From an uncultured Flavobacteriaceae bacterium (GTDB lineage: Bacteria; Bacteroidota; Bacteroidia; Flavobacteriales; Flavobacteriaceae): 64,000 bases of DNA. Below are positions 34,980 to 43,468 of this stretch, one piece after another. Every line of letters starts with the position of its first letter. Within the stretch, counting starts at the first letter, position 1. Made by a program: the position numbers and the translations under genes. A model generated the notes under the pieces. It had not been told where the DNA came from. It worked only from the letters and a program-made list of their open reading frames with translations, and ran no database searches. The stretch covers positions 1 through 64,000 of the forward strand of contig CANLQD010000007.1 of NCBI GenBank assembly GCA_947493175.1. The letters run 5' to 3'.

Positions 34980-36023
34980 ATGAAAAGAATCATAGTAGTC
35001 ATATTTCTTACTTTAATAGGTACCAACACTTCAGCCCAGGGAGATCGGCAACTCTTAGATTTTGAATTTGAAGGAGTTACCTTAAACGAGGTACTCAACA
35101 TACCTCATCAGGTAAAACCAAAAGGAGTTGTGCTTATCGTTCATGGTTCTGGGCAAACAAATGCGGTTGCACAAAATTGGTACGCAGATGTAAGGGCGAC
35201 CATCCTTAAAGCGGGCTATGGAACATACATGTGGGATAAGATGGGATGCGGTGAAAGTGGTGGCGACTTTAATTATAACCAATCGGCACAAAACAGTGCT
35301 TTAGAAGCCATAGCCGCCATTACCAGTTTAAAAGAAATGGAAGTACCCGGTTCGGGTACAATAGGATTATGGGGAATTAGCAGAGCTGGGTGGATCAACC
35401 CCATCATCATAGATCAATACAAGGATATTGCTTTTTGGATTTCCGTTAGTGGTGTAGACGATAAAGAAAACTTTGCATACCTGTTCGAAGAAAACCTAAA
35501 AATCAATGGCATTCCGCAAGACTCCATTGCTATTTTAAGCGATGAACTTAAAAAAGGGTATCGCCTCACCCATGCCGGCGAAAGCTTTGAAGCGTACATG
35601 AACGCCACTAAAAATTTAAGAAATAATAAATTTCTAAGCCGGTTCAATAATGAACGAGTTGTTACAAAAGATGGGTATTATGAATATCAAAAGACCTTTA
35701 TAAAAGAACCTTTTGATACCGAAACAAACCTTCAAGTCTATATAAAAGATTTTGAATCGATCTTATCAAATATAAACTGTCCCGTTTTGGCATTATTCGG
35801 GGAAAAAGATAAACATGTCGACTGGAGGAAAACCAGAGCCTTATATGAAAAAACACTTGGGAACACTACCGATTTAACGGTCAAATCTTTTCCAGACTGC
35901 AACCACAATATATATAAATGCAAAACCGGAGGGTTTTATGAATTTCAGGACAATGATTTCCCCAGGGAAAGGTGTGATGGATATCTTAAAGCGATAGCAA
36001 GCTGGTTAAATGAGCTAGAATAA
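34980..36023 (+). CDS. Secreted alpha/beta hydrolase
   Basis: The 347-residue product has a signal peptide (about 1-19, MKRIIVVIFLTLIGTNTSAQ) that fixes the start at 34980. Features of the fold are HGSGQ (oxyanion region), the nucleophile elbow GISRAGW, an acidic residue in LFGEKDKHVDW and the catalytic His in DCNHNIYK. It is probably an exported esterase or peptidase-like hydrolase of the S9/DLH-related type. The substrate is unknown. Confidence 0.85.
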   Translation: MKRIIVVIFLTLIGTNTSAQGDRQLLDFEFEGVTLNEVLNIPHQVKPKGVVLIVHGSGQTNAVAQNWYADVRATILKAGYGTYMWDKMGCGESGGDFNYNQSAQNSALEAIAAITSLKEMEVPGSGTIGLWGISRAGWINPIIIDQYKDIAFWISVSGVDDKENFAYLFEENLKINGIPQDSIAILSDELKKGYRLTHAGESFEAYMNATKNLRNNKFLSRFNNERVVTKDGYYEYQKTFIKEPFDTETNLQVYIKDFESILSNINCPVLALFGEKDKHVDWRKTRALYEKTLGNTTDLTVKSFPDCNHNIYKCKTGGFYEFQDNDFPRERCDGYLKAIASWLNELE

Positions 36024-36200
36024 AATATGCTAAGTTTTTAAACTATCTGGGAACAAGCTCACTAGGCATCAAAAGAAAATTCAATACTTAATTTCGATAC
36101 AACCGTCGGAGCATTTAAATCTCGATTATCGAGTAAAAAATAGCTGGTATGTGTTCAATCGAAAGGGTTGTATCTATTCATAAGGAATGTCGAATCAAAT

Positions 36201-36231
36201 TTTGTGTAGTTAGGATTCCTTACTATATTTG
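36201..36231 (+). promoter_or_regulatory. Promoter with operator in the spacer
   Basis: TTTG (36201-36204) and TATATTTG (36224-36231) are exactly 19 bp apart, a textbook Bacteroidetes promoter. The last 15 bp of the spacer (36209-36223, GTTAGGATTCCTTAC) form a near-palindrome with half-sites GT(T/A)AGGA and is the first copy of a motif found also at 36518 and 37560. Binding there would block RNA polymerase, so repression is the simplest reading. Confidence 0.75.
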
Positions 36232-36268
36232 CATTGCAATAATGCATTAACCTATAAAATCTTAAAAA

Positions 36269-36502
36269 ATGAGTAAATCGATTTTTTATCACGCAGGGTG
36301 TTCAGTTTGCGTAAGTGCAGAACAGGACATCATTGACCTAGTCGGTGCAGAGAATATCGAAGTTGTAAACATTGCTGAAAACCGGGCAAGAATATCAGAG
36401 GCGGAAAAGGCAGGCGTTACATCTGTGCCTGCTTTGGTGACACCCCACGGCAATACGCTACATATCAACTTTGGCGCTTCCATAGCGGATGTAAAAGGAT
36501 AA
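36269..36502 (+). CDS. Small thioredoxin-like protein
   Basis: This 77-residue protein has a thioredoxin/glutaredoxin-like start (SKSIFYHAGCSVCVSAEQDIIDLV) with CxxC at Cys11/Cys14. A cis-Pro-like TSVPALVT follows at about 51-57, and the chain ends at the fold's minimum length. It is cytoplasmic (no signal). It is the first gene after an operator-bearing promoter and a regulator with four cysteines is encoded downstream, so a thiol-redox role is likely. Confidence 0.85.
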   Translation: MSKSIFYHAGCSVCVSAEQDIIDLVGAENIEVVNIAENRARISEAEKAGVTSVPALVTPHGNTLHINFGASIADVKG

Positions 36503-36517
36503 ATTTTAACCTTAAAA

Positions 36518-36536
36518 GTTAGGATTCCTATCTTTT
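36518..36536 (+). promoter_or_regulatory. Operator copy 2 with weak promoter core
   Basis: GTTAGGATTCCTATC (36518-36532) keeps the TTAGGATTCCTA core. It overlaps a TATCTTTT core (36529-36536), giving a likely secondary promoter for the 36568 gene. No TTG was seen at the expected distance. Confidence 0.5.
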
Positions 36537-36567
36537 CGGGGTCCTAACACCTTAAAAACTTTAAAAA

Positions 36568-37290
36568 ATGAAAAATCTATTTTTAGTTTCAACGTTAGTG
36601 CTCATAGGCACACTCAATTCCTGTGCTCAAGACAGCGCATACAAGAATGATGATTTCGCCATCGAAGACGTACGGGTAATCTACCAAGAAGATTTGGGAA
36701 TTACAGTCTGGGAAATAGGTGTAAAGGGGACGGCAGGACGAACAACTCCCTCAAAAGCGGGACAGTTAGATGGTGCACCTGTTTTAGGTTACGTTTTCCC
36801 TACTAGTTTAAAACCGTCGGATGTCGGTTTTAACCAAACCGATGGTATTGTTGCCCTCGCGTTAACATCACATCCCGATTTTGACGACACACCATTATGG
36901 GATGAAAACAGTGACAAGAACTTTGACAACGATGGCATAATTTGGCACCCACATTGGGTAATACTTCACGATGATCAGCGTGTTCCCGGTGGACTCTCTG
37001 TCAAACAATTCAAGAAAGCCGATAAAACCGTTATCTTACCACCAACAAACCCAGGAATGCCTATGTACATGGATTCGCCCGGGTACCCGGTTACCACAAA
37101 AGCGGCAACGATAAAAGTGGTTGTTCCTACCTATCGTATCAACAATCGAACCGCTTTTAGCTTCGATGGGGTAACGGCCTTTATGAAAGTAAACACAAGC
37201 AAGAATCATTTGCCCATGTTGGGTGTATATGAAGTGTACAGTGTAGCGAGTGGCGATTTATCATTACCATACAACGTAAAGAAGCAGTAA
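36568..37290 (+). CDS. Lipoprotein of unknown function, MarR-linked
   Basis: The 240-residue product has a lipobox (LIGTLNSC, Cys at 19). The mature chain is beta-rich (YQEDLGITVWEIGVKGTAGRTTPSKAGQLDGAPVLGYVFP), without further cysteines of note. It contains Asp-rich stretches (HPDFDDTPLWDENSDKNFDNDG) that could bind a metal. It lies 65 bp after the thioredoxin-like gene and is preceded by a second operator. DUF2024 follows after one base, so the two are coupled. No family was recognised. Confidence 0.75.
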   Translation: MKNLFLVSTLVLIGTLNSCAQDSAYKNDDFAIEDVRVIYQEDLGITVWEIGVKGTAGRTTPSKAGQLDGAPVLGYVFPTSLKPSDVGFNQTDGIVALALTSHPDFDDTPLWDENSDKNFDNDGIIWHPHWVILHDDQRVPGGLSVKQFKKADKTVILPPTNPGMPMYMDSPGYPVTTKAATIKVVVPTYRINNRTAFSFDGVTAFMKVNTSKNHLPMLGVYEVYSVASGDLSLPYNVKKQ

Positions 37291-37291
37291 G

Positions 37292-37555
37292 ATGAAAATA
37301 TCGGTTTGGGATACCTATGTAAGGAGAGAAGATGGAAAATTGATGCATTTTGACATCCTTGTACCAAGTGAGATTACGGACGAAGAAACCATTTTCGGGT
37401 TCGGGAGGCAATATCTTGAAACAAAACCATTCGTCACCAAACAATTGTCGGCCAAACAATGTAGATTTTGCCATATTGAACAAGCAACGGAAAAAATGAT
37501 TTCTTCTATTAAGAAGAATGGATTTTTCTTGATCGAGATGGAAAATTGCCGATAA
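37292..37555 (+). CDS. DUF2024 family protein with C-terminal CxxCH motif
   Basis: The 87-residue protein opens MKISVWDTYVRREDGKLMHF and continues DILVPSEITDEETIFGFGRQYL, the pattern of DUF2024, a small cytoplasmic family without known function. It contains CRFCHIE (Cys57, Cys60, His61) and a final Cys86, so metal or redox activity is possible. It begins one base after the lipoprotein stop and belongs to the same transcript. Confidence 0.85.
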   Translation: MKISVWDTYVRREDGKLMHFDILVPSEITDEETIFGFGRQYLETKPFVTKQLSAKQCRFCHIEQATEKMISSIKKNGFFLIEMENCR

Positions 37556-37559
37556 GTTA

Positions 37560-37574
37560 ATTAGGATTACTAAC
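37560..37574 (+). promoter_or_regulatory. Operator copy 3, before the marR gene
   Basis: ATTAGGATTACTAAC matches 12 of 15 positions of the operator at 36209. It overlaps a TAACTTAG core (37571-37578), one base from TAnnTTTG. The position supports autoregulation of the MarR gene. Confidence 0.65.
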
Positions 37575-37576
37575 TT

Positions 37577-37602
37577 AGTCCCGTCAGACGGCGGGACTTT
37601 TT
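37577..37602 (+). terminator. Strong hairpin with T-run directly before marR
   Basis: AGTCCCGTC (37577-37585) pairs with GGCGGGACT (37590-37598) around a four-base loop and is followed by five T. The ATG at 37605 comes two bases later. It would stop read-through from the upstream genes. A transcript starting near 37582-37586 would lack most of the left arm and would escape it. Confidence 0.75.
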
Positions 37603-37604
37603 CT

Positions 37605-38216
37605 ATGAACAATAGTACTTTCAACCCAACACAACAACAAAAAGATATTTCGAGCAAAATCGTTGCAGGATTGGAACGGGTTTCCGAAGTATTTAAAATC
37701 TTGCTATGGGAAAAAGCCAAATTGTTTGGTTTAAGTCCCATACAAATTCAACTATTGATTTTTATTGCCTTTCACAAACAAGAACTTTGTAACGTAAGCC
37801 ACCTTGCAAAAGAGTTTAACGTAACCAAACCGACAGTAAGTGATGCCATTAGGGTATTGCATAAAAAAGGAATGATTGAAAAAGACTTTTCATCATCGGA
37901 TAACCGTAGTTATTTGATAACATTGACCGATTCGGGAAAGAAGTTGGTAGATGCGACCAATGATTTTGCAAGTCCGCTTAAAAAACAAATCGACACATTC
38001 GATGAGAACAAATTAGAAAGCCTATTTGCAACAATTAGTGAACTCATTTACAAACTGAACCGCAATGGGATATTGACCGTGCAACGGACTTGCTATGGTT
38101 GTACATTCTACCAAAAAAATAAAGCAACCGATTACTGCAACTTGCTTCAAAAGGAATTATTGACAAAAGAAATTCGGTTAGATTGCCCGGAATATGAGGA
38201 AAAGGCTGTTGGCTAA
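37605..38216 (+). CDS. MarR-family regulator with four-cysteine tail
   Basis: The 203-residue protein has a winged-helix core (about 40-115: LSPIQIQLLIFIAFH, VSHLAKEFNVTKPTVSDAIRVLHKKGMIEKDFSSSDNRSYLITLT). After a dimerisation helix it has an unusual C-terminal segment with Cys163, Cys166, Cys178 and Cys194 (CYGC, DYC, LDCPEY). Such an arrangement could bind an Fe-S cluster or zinc, or form disulfides, making it a redox or metal sensor. It is the natural candidate to bind the operators at 36209, 36518 and 37560. Sensor chemistry is inferred. Confidence 0.88.
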   Translation: MNNSTFNPTQQQKDISSKIVAGLERVSEVFKILLWEKAKLFGLSPIQIQLLIFIAFHKQELCNVSHLAKEFNVTKPTVSDAIRVLHKKGMIEKDFSSSDNRSYLITLTDSGKKLVDATNDFASPLKKQIDTFDENKLESLFATISELIYKLNRNGILTVQRTCYGCTFYQKNKATDYCNLLQKELLTKEIRLDCPEYEEKAVG

Positions 38217-38491
38217 CAACCCCATATCAGATTACAGCGGCAGTAAGCGCTAGGCATTTTCGACACTAACGCCGCAACGGCTAAGGCACTTTCCTCTCGA
38301 ATGTTTGTAAGAGTCAAGGCAACAGATCAATCCCATCTTCTTATAAGGTCCTGTGACCAAACCAGTTTTATTCTTGATCAGACCGAAAACAAAAAAAGGA
38401 TTTTAGTATATTTCTAGAGGATTGTATGCCCACGCCTACAAAGCCATCCCAGTTGTCTTACATAGCTCAATATTGCTATTCATTTGAAAAA
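38217..38491. other. Intergenic region
   Basis: 275 bp with no gene, terminator or consensus promoter recognised. Confidence 0.35.
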
Positions 38492-39982
38492 ATGATCAAT
38501 AAAAACATCTTATTCATAATCACGGTGCTCCTGCTTTCTTGTCAGGATAAGCAACAGCAACTGAATCTTACGCAAGGTCTGCATATCTCAGATGTTACTA
38601 TCATAACAACAGAAGATGGGAACTACGATACCTATATAGGTCATTTAGTGGTCGAGAAGGGTAAAATTATCTATGTAGACAAACAGAAACCAAGTATTAA
38701 CGGAACCTTTAAAGAAATCAACGGGACAGGGAAGTTTCTAATACCGGGATTAATAGACAGCCATACCCATATCACAGAAGTGCAGGGCATGCTTTCCCAT
38801 CATAGGGAAAAATATCCCGAATTGGCAGAAGCGTTTAACGAACAAATGCCCAGAAGTTATTTATACCATGGGTTTACCACGCTGATCAATCTCGGCGGAA
38901 TATCAGAAAAACAAATTCTATTCTTTAATAATCAACCATTAAAACCTGATTTATACCATACCGGTAGGTCGGGTGCTTCCGTCGCGAACGGTTATCCTAT
39001 GAATTTTGCGCCGGAACAGTACCGCTTTGAAGGAGCTCCAAATTTCGTCTATATAGAAAGTGAGGCCAAAAATATACCGAGCAAATTCAATCCTTCCGAC
39101 CATACTCCCAAAGCCGTTGTAAAACGCATAAAAAAATCACAGGCCATAGCAGTAAAATCCTATTATGAGTCAGGTTTTAGAGGAATGCCAAAATTACCGG
39201 TACCCACAAAGGATATGATGAATGATTTGCTAAATGAGTCCCATGAAAACGGACTTCTTCTAACGGTGCACGGCAATTCACTTGAGGCGCATTCTTTTTT
39301 AGCCGAAGTAGGCGTGGATGTTATTGCGCACGGGCTATGGAACTGGGAAAAATATAAAGATGTGCCTCAGGATTCCCTGCCGGAGGAAATAAAAAGTGTA
39401 TTGGATTTACACATACAGAAACAAATTGGCTACACTCCCACCCTAACGGTTATTGCCGGGGAAGAAGCCTTAGCAGATAGTGAGTTTCTGAAGAACCCTC
39501 AGTTAAAAAAGATAGTGCCCCAACAGTTGTTGGAATGGTACGGAACAGAAGAAGGCCAATGGTTTGCCAATGACCTTTTTGCAGACTATACAAGTGAAGA
39601 AGTATTTAAGATTTATGGAAATATACAGGCCCACGCGATGCTGGCCCTTAAATACTTGTCCGATAACGAAGGGCTTATTCTATTCGGTACGGATACCCCC
39701 TCTGCCCCGACCTATGGCAATCAACCCGGTCATAATGGCTATTGGGAATTAAAACTCATGAAAGAAGCAGGTGTTCCATTACCTAAAATACTATCATCGG
39801 CTACAATTAACAATGCCAGAGCCTTTCACTTGGATTCCATTGGTTCCTTGGCTATCGGAAAAAAGGCAAACATGATTCTCATGACAAAAAATCCATTGAA
39901 AGAAATAGAAGCCTATAATTCAATTGAAAAAGTAGTTGTAAACGGTGATGTGGTAGAAAGAGAAGAATTATCCGTACAATAA
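38492..39982 (+). CDS. Amidohydrolase-family lipoprotein
   Basis: From the ATG at 38492 the product has 496 residues with a lipobox (LLLSC). It shows the metal-dependent hydrolase layout: GTGKFLIPGLIDSHTHI early (first metal ligands HxH), a metal-binding Lys/His region in the middle (VHGNSLEAHSFLAEVGVDVIAHG), and GTDTPSAPTYG with the Asp late in the barrel. It ends with the small beta domain of such enzymes (SLAIGKKANMILM). It is anchored outside the cytoplasm. The substrate is unknown, perhaps a cyclic amide or peptide. Confidence 0.88.
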   Translation: MINKNILFIITVLLLSCQDKQQQLNLTQGLHISDVTIITTEDGNYDTYIGHLVVEKGKIIYVDKQKPSINGTFKEINGTGKFLIPGLIDSHTHITEVQGMLSHHREKYPELAEAFNEQMPRSYLYHGFTTLINLGGISEKQILFFNNQPLKPDLYHTGRSGASVANGYPMNFAPEQYRFEGAPNFVYIESEAKNIPSKFNPSDHTPKAVVKRIKKSQAIAVKSYYESGFRGMPKLPVPTKDMMNDLLNESHENGLLLTVHGNSLEAHSFLAEVGVDVIAHGLWNWEKYKDVPQDSLPEEIKSVLDLHIQKQIGYTPTLTVIAGEEALADSEFLKNPQLKKIVPQQLLEWYGTEEGQWFANDLFADYTSEEVFKIYGNIQAHAMLALKYLSDNEGLILFGTDTPSAPTYGNQPGHNGYWELKLMKEAGVPLPKILSSATINNARAFHLDSIGSLAIGKKANMILMTKNPLKEIEAYNSIEKVVVNGDVVEREELSVQ

Positions 39983-40057
39983 AGGCACTATGACCAAAGA
40001 CATAAATAAACCATAGTTAGATACTGTTAAAAGGAACATCTAAAATTAGGGGCTATA

Positions 40058-40906
40058 ATGAATCGAAAAACTTTTATTCAAAGCATTATAGGTATGGGAA
40101 TAGTACCCTCTTTACTTATCGCAAAAACAGATAACATGCACAGAACATCCATTAAGCTTCTAAGACATGCAACCTTACTAATTGAATTAGGCGGCAAAAA
40201 ACTACTTATAGACCCTATGTTATCTAAAAAGAGTGAAATGGAACCTGTTGGAAATTGTGGTAATGAAATTAGAATTCCAATGGTAGATTTACCAATTCCT
40301 GAATTGGAAGTGACCAAGATGCTATCAGAAATCGATGCGATTGTAATTACCCATTTGCACCGAGACCATTGGGATGAACCTGCACAAAGTTTAGTGGGCA
40401 AGAACAAACTTATTATCTGCTCACCGAATGACCAAGAAGCTTTAAAAGAACAGGGGTTTAAGAATATTCAACCGATCAAGAGCAATTTAAACTGGGAAGG
40501 AATACAGATTTACAGAACCGGCGGACAACATGGTACCGGAGCTATTGGAAAAAGCATGGGTGAGGTTGCAGGGTTTGTTTTCGCAAATAACCAAGATTCC
40601 ATATACGTCGCAGGGGATACTATTTGGTGTGAAGAAGTAGAAAAAGCCCTGATCGACTTTAACCCTAAGGTCACAATTTTAAATGCGGGAGGTGCAAAAT
40701 TCTTAACAGGGGATCCCATTACGATGACACCGAACGATATCGTAAAAGTCTATGAAAAACAGTCGAACTCAAAAATTATAGCCGTGCACATGGATACGGT
40801 GAACCATTGTTTTGTTACTAGAAAGGATCTGGCACAAGAGTTACAGAAAAAAGGGTTGCAATCCAAAATTCTGATTCCGATCGATGGAGAAGTAATTGAA
40901 CTGTAG
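40058..40906 (+). CDS. MBL-fold metallo-hydrolase (UlaG-like)
   Basis: The 282-residue protein has an exported-type start (RKTFIQSIIGMGIVPSLLIA). Its metallo-beta-lactamase motif is ITHLHRDHWDEPA at about 107-119 (HxHxDH), followed by AGDTIW and a late His (VHMDTVNHC). The overall pattern matches the UlaG-like group of predicted lactonases or phosphodiesterases. It is about 75 bp after the amidohydrolase gene, perhaps co-transcribed. The substrate is not known. Confidence 0.88.
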   Translation: MNRKTFIQSIIGMGIVPSLLIAKTDNMHRTSIKLLRHATLLIELGGKKLLIDPMLSKKSEMEPVGNCGNEIRIPMVDLPIPELEVTKMLSEIDAIVITHLHRDHWDEPAQSLVGKNKLIICSPNDQEALKEQGFKNIQPIKSNLNWEGIQIYRTGGQHGTGAIGKSMGEVAGFVFANNQDSIYVAGDTIWCEEVEKALIDFNPKVTILNAGGAKFLTGDPITMTPNDIVKVYEKQSNSKIIAVHMDTVNHCFVTRKDLAQELQKKGLQSKILIPIDGEVIEL

Positions 40907-40964
40907 CAAAGAACTTGTCGATAGTGGCATCCATTTTAATCGCATTGATAAAAAAATCATTCTT

Positions 40965-41081
40965 ATGAATAGTGAAGTAACAGCGATATTAACCAGTTTT
41001 GTGTTGTTTATAGTTTTTGGTGTACTCGTTATATGGCACAATGCCTCTAAAGCTAAAAAGAAAGCCAAAAAAAGAGCTTGA
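40965..41081 (+). CDS. Possible small single-helix membrane protein
   Basis: A 38-residue frame with one helix (LTSFVLFIVFGVLVIWH) and a basic tail (SKAKKKAKKRA). An upstream ATG at 40896 would overlap the MBL gene and is less likely. Hydrophobic-then-basic design is typical of small inner-membrane proteins. There is no family evidence. Confidence 0.4.
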   Translation: MNSEVTAILTSFVLFIVFGVLVIWHNASKAKKKAKKRA

Positions 41082-41170
41082 AAATTAGAACAACCAGGGT
41101 TTTAACCAAAGGGGTTCGGTTTTAGACCTTACAAAAACGAAATCAAGATTTGGAAGAACAAAAATGAACT

Positions 41171-41584
41171 ATGGAAAAACACTTTGACCTTACGGATCGA
41201 GAATTTAAAAAGCAGTTCATCAACTGTGAACTACGTGCATCGGACTTTACACACGTAGCACACTTGCGACTGGCGTGGATATGTATTGACCAATACGGAA
41301 TGGAACGAGCCGAGAAGAACATACAGGGCTATCTGCAAAAATTTGTAGAATTTGTCGGAGCAAAAGACAAGTACAATACCACTTTGACCATAGCCGCAAT
41401 GAAAGCCGTTTATCATTTTAAGTTAAAATCCAAATCTGACAATTTCAAGGATTTTATTTGCGAGTTCCCTCGTTTGAGAACCAATTTTAAAGACCTGATG
41501 TCCTGTCATTATGGATTTGACATTTACAATTCGGAAAAAGCCAAAACAACATTTTTAGAACCGGATCTTATGCCGTTCAGATGA
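41171..41584 (+). CDS. Hypothetical protein coupled to a VOC enzyme
   Basis: The 137-residue protein has no signal or membrane segment. It is helical, with notable His/Cys residues (SDFTHVAHLRLAWICIDQYG) and a C-terminal DLMSCHYGFDIYNSEKAKTTFLEPDLMPFR. I do not recognise the family. The next gene starts inside its stop codon (ATGA overlap), so the products are made together. Confidence 0.7.
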   Translation: MEKHFDLTDREFKKQFINCELRASDFTHVAHLRLAWICIDQYGMERAEKNIQGYLQKFVEFVGAKDKYNTTLTIAAMKAVYHFKLKSKSDNFKDFICEFPRLRTNFKDLMSCHYGFDIYNSEKAKTTFLEPDLMPFR

Positions 41585-42048
41585 GATTTGCCCATACCAA
41601 TATTGTCAGTACCGATTGGAAGAAACTCACCGAGTTCTACGTAAAAACGTTCAATTGCAAAATTGTTCCACCCATTAGAAGTCAAGCGGGGAAATGGCTT
41701 GATAAAGGAACTGGTCTAAAAAATGCTAAATTGGAAGGGGCACACCTTCTTTTGCCAGGTTACGGGGAATATGGACCGACGCTGGAAATTTACCAATACA
41801 AGAATATTGAAAATCAACAATGGATCCCACCAAACAAAAGAGGATTCGGACACATCGCCTTTGAAGTCGAGAATGTGGAGGTAACGCTTAAAAATTTGAT
41901 GAACAACGGAGGCGTAAAATCAGGGGAAATCACCAAAAAGAAAGTCGGCGCAGTCGGAGAAATTACATTCGTCTATGCCCGCGACCCGGAAGGAAATTTA
42001 ATCGAACTACAAAGTTGGAAATACATCCCGAACAAAAACCCAAGATGA
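41581..42048 (+). CDS. VOC-family (glyoxalase-like) protein
   Basis: The 155-residue protein has the paired beta-alpha-beta-beta-beta pattern of vicinal-oxygen-chelate proteins: RFAHTNIVSTDWKKLTEFYVKTFNCKIVP, GFGHIAFEVENVEVTLKNLMNNGG and VYARDPEGNLIELQSW. Candidate metal ligands are His5, Glu or His residues in GHIAFEVEN, and the final Glu of LIELQ. Reactions include glyoxalase, dioxygenase and drug inactivation; none is indicated. It overlaps its upstream partner by 4 bp. Confidence 0.85.
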   Translation: MRFAHTNIVSTDWKKLTEFYVKTFNCKIVPPIRSQAGKWLDKGTGLKNAKLEGAHLLLPGYGEYGPTLEIYQYKNIENQQWIPPNKRGFGHIAFEVENVEVTLKNLMNNGGVKSGEITKKKVGAVGEITFVYARDPEGNLIELQSWKYIPNKNPR

Positions 42049-42202
42049 GTTCATAAAGGTAAATCATAAAAGGTTCAAGCTTCTGAAAATTTAATTCCCA
42101 GTAAAACTTGGCGCCCTGCTAGTGACTGTGTGCCTTGCCCCTTGGACATTAGGCGTAATGAGAAAATTAGTATCTTGTTGCATATCTTTAAAATACAACA
42201 AG

Positions 42203-42613
42203 ATGCCTATTAAAAACATCCTTTTTATCCTCGGGGCTTTTATGCTCCTTAGCAGTTTCGAACGAACTACGGCCATCGACGCCCCTAAAACAAAAAAGGG
42301 CATGGTCAAAGTAACGATTATGTATCCGAACGATGACGGAAAAACGTTCGACATGGACTATTATTCTACCAACCACATGCCCATGCTGGCCAACGTAATG
42401 GGCGACTCATTAAAATTCTATGAAATTGATAAGGGGATTTCTGGCAGAACACCGGATGAACCGATTCCCTATTTAGCTATTGGATACCTCTACTTTGACA
42501 CCCTTTCGGCCTATCAAAATTCCTTCGGACCCAATGCAGAAAAAATTGTGGGCGATATTCCCAATTACACCAATATTCAGCCCGTTGTTCAAATCAGCGA
42601 GGTAATTCAATAG
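42203..42613 (+). CDS. EthD-domain secreted protein
   Basis: The start at 42203 gives 136 residues with a signal-like N-terminus (MPIKNILFILGAFMLLSSF), preferred to the upstream ATG at 42122. The rest is one EthD/dimeric alpha-beta barrel unit: MVKVTIMYPNDDGKTFDMDYYSTNHMPMLANVMGD, including the conserved Tyr-x-x-x-His-x-Pro stretch. Related proteins are cytoplasmic; an exported version is uncommon. Its activity is unknown. Confidence 0.8.
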   Translation: MPIKNILFILGAFMLLSSFERTTAIDAPKTKKGMVKVTIMYPNDDGKTFDMDYYSTNHMPMLANVMGDSLKFYEIDKGISGRTPDEPIPYLAIGYLYFDTLSAYQNSFGPNAEKIVGDIPNYTNIQPVVQISEVIQ

Positions 42614-42651
42614 ATACATCGATTAAAAAAAGGCGGCGTCCTGGAATACAT

Positions 42652-43362
42652 ATGATCGAACTACTCCCTACTTGGATCAATAGTGTGTTTGTACTCACTC
42701 TTTTGGGAACGCTAGTGCTGTTTCACTATGCCAACGGAAAGCCCAAAGTGCTCACTAGCATCATCGTTGCATGGTCTGTTTTTCAGGCTGTTTTGGCCTA
42801 CACCGGATTTTACCAAGTAACCGATACGATGCCTCCAAGATTTATCTTGGTACTCCTTCCCGTCACCGTCTTTATCATCTATGGACTCTTTCCTAAACAA
42901 CGTCGCCGAATCATTGCCCGCCGGAATACTAGGCTAAGTACTTTTTTACATACCATACGCATCCCCGTAGAAATTGTTTTGCTATACCTATATCTGCATC
43001 ACGCCATTCCGGAGCTCATGACCTTCGAGGGGCGTAATTTTGATATCTTGGCAGGGCTCACTGCCCCGATAGTAGGATTTCTCTATTGGAAAGGTTGGCT
43101 TGCTAAAACAGTACTTTTGGGATGGAATGTAATGGGCGTGCTTTTGGTCTCTTTTATTCTCTTTAACGGAATTTTATCTGCCGAACTACCTTTTCAGCAA
43201 TTTGCCTTTGACCAACCTAATAAGGGAATTACCTATTTTCCGTTTGTGTTGTTGCCCGCCACCATCGTTCCAATTGTTATGTACACGCATATCACCGATA
43301 TTCTAAAACTGCGACAAGAAATCGCCGGTAGCAAAAAAAATCCCGGTACTTCTTCCAATTAA
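42652..43362 (+). CDS. Multi-pass membrane protein of unknown function
   Basis: The 236-residue protein has about six or seven hydrophobic helices (FVLTLLGTLVLF, FQAVLAYTGFYQV, FILVLLPVTVFIIYGLF, VEIVLLYLYLHHAIPELM, LTAPIVGFLYWKGW, VLLVSFILFNGIL, YFPFVLLPATIVPIVMYTHI) and a basic cytoplasmic loop (KQRRRIIARRNTR). No catalytic motif or family was recognised. It is 38 bp after the EthD gene and probably co-expressed. Confidence 0.7.
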   Translation: MIELLPTWINSVFVLTLLGTLVLFHYANGKPKVLTSIIVAWSVFQAVLAYTGFYQVTDTMPPRFILVLLPVTVFIIYGLFPKQRRRIIARRNTRLSTFLHTIRIPVEIVLLYLYLHHAIPELMTFEGRNFDILAGLTAPIVGFLYWKGWLAKTVLLGWNVMGVLLVSFILFNGILSAELPFQQFAFDQPNKGITYFPFVLLPATIVPIVMYTHITDILKLRQEIAGSKKNPGTSSN

Positions 43363-43468
43363 TATATCAGTTGGTTACAACCGTATACCTATTTTGCCCT
43401 AAAAAAACGGGTAGATGTAATACTTTACAAAAGTACCCTACGTTAGGGTAAGACCAAAAGCTACTAAA

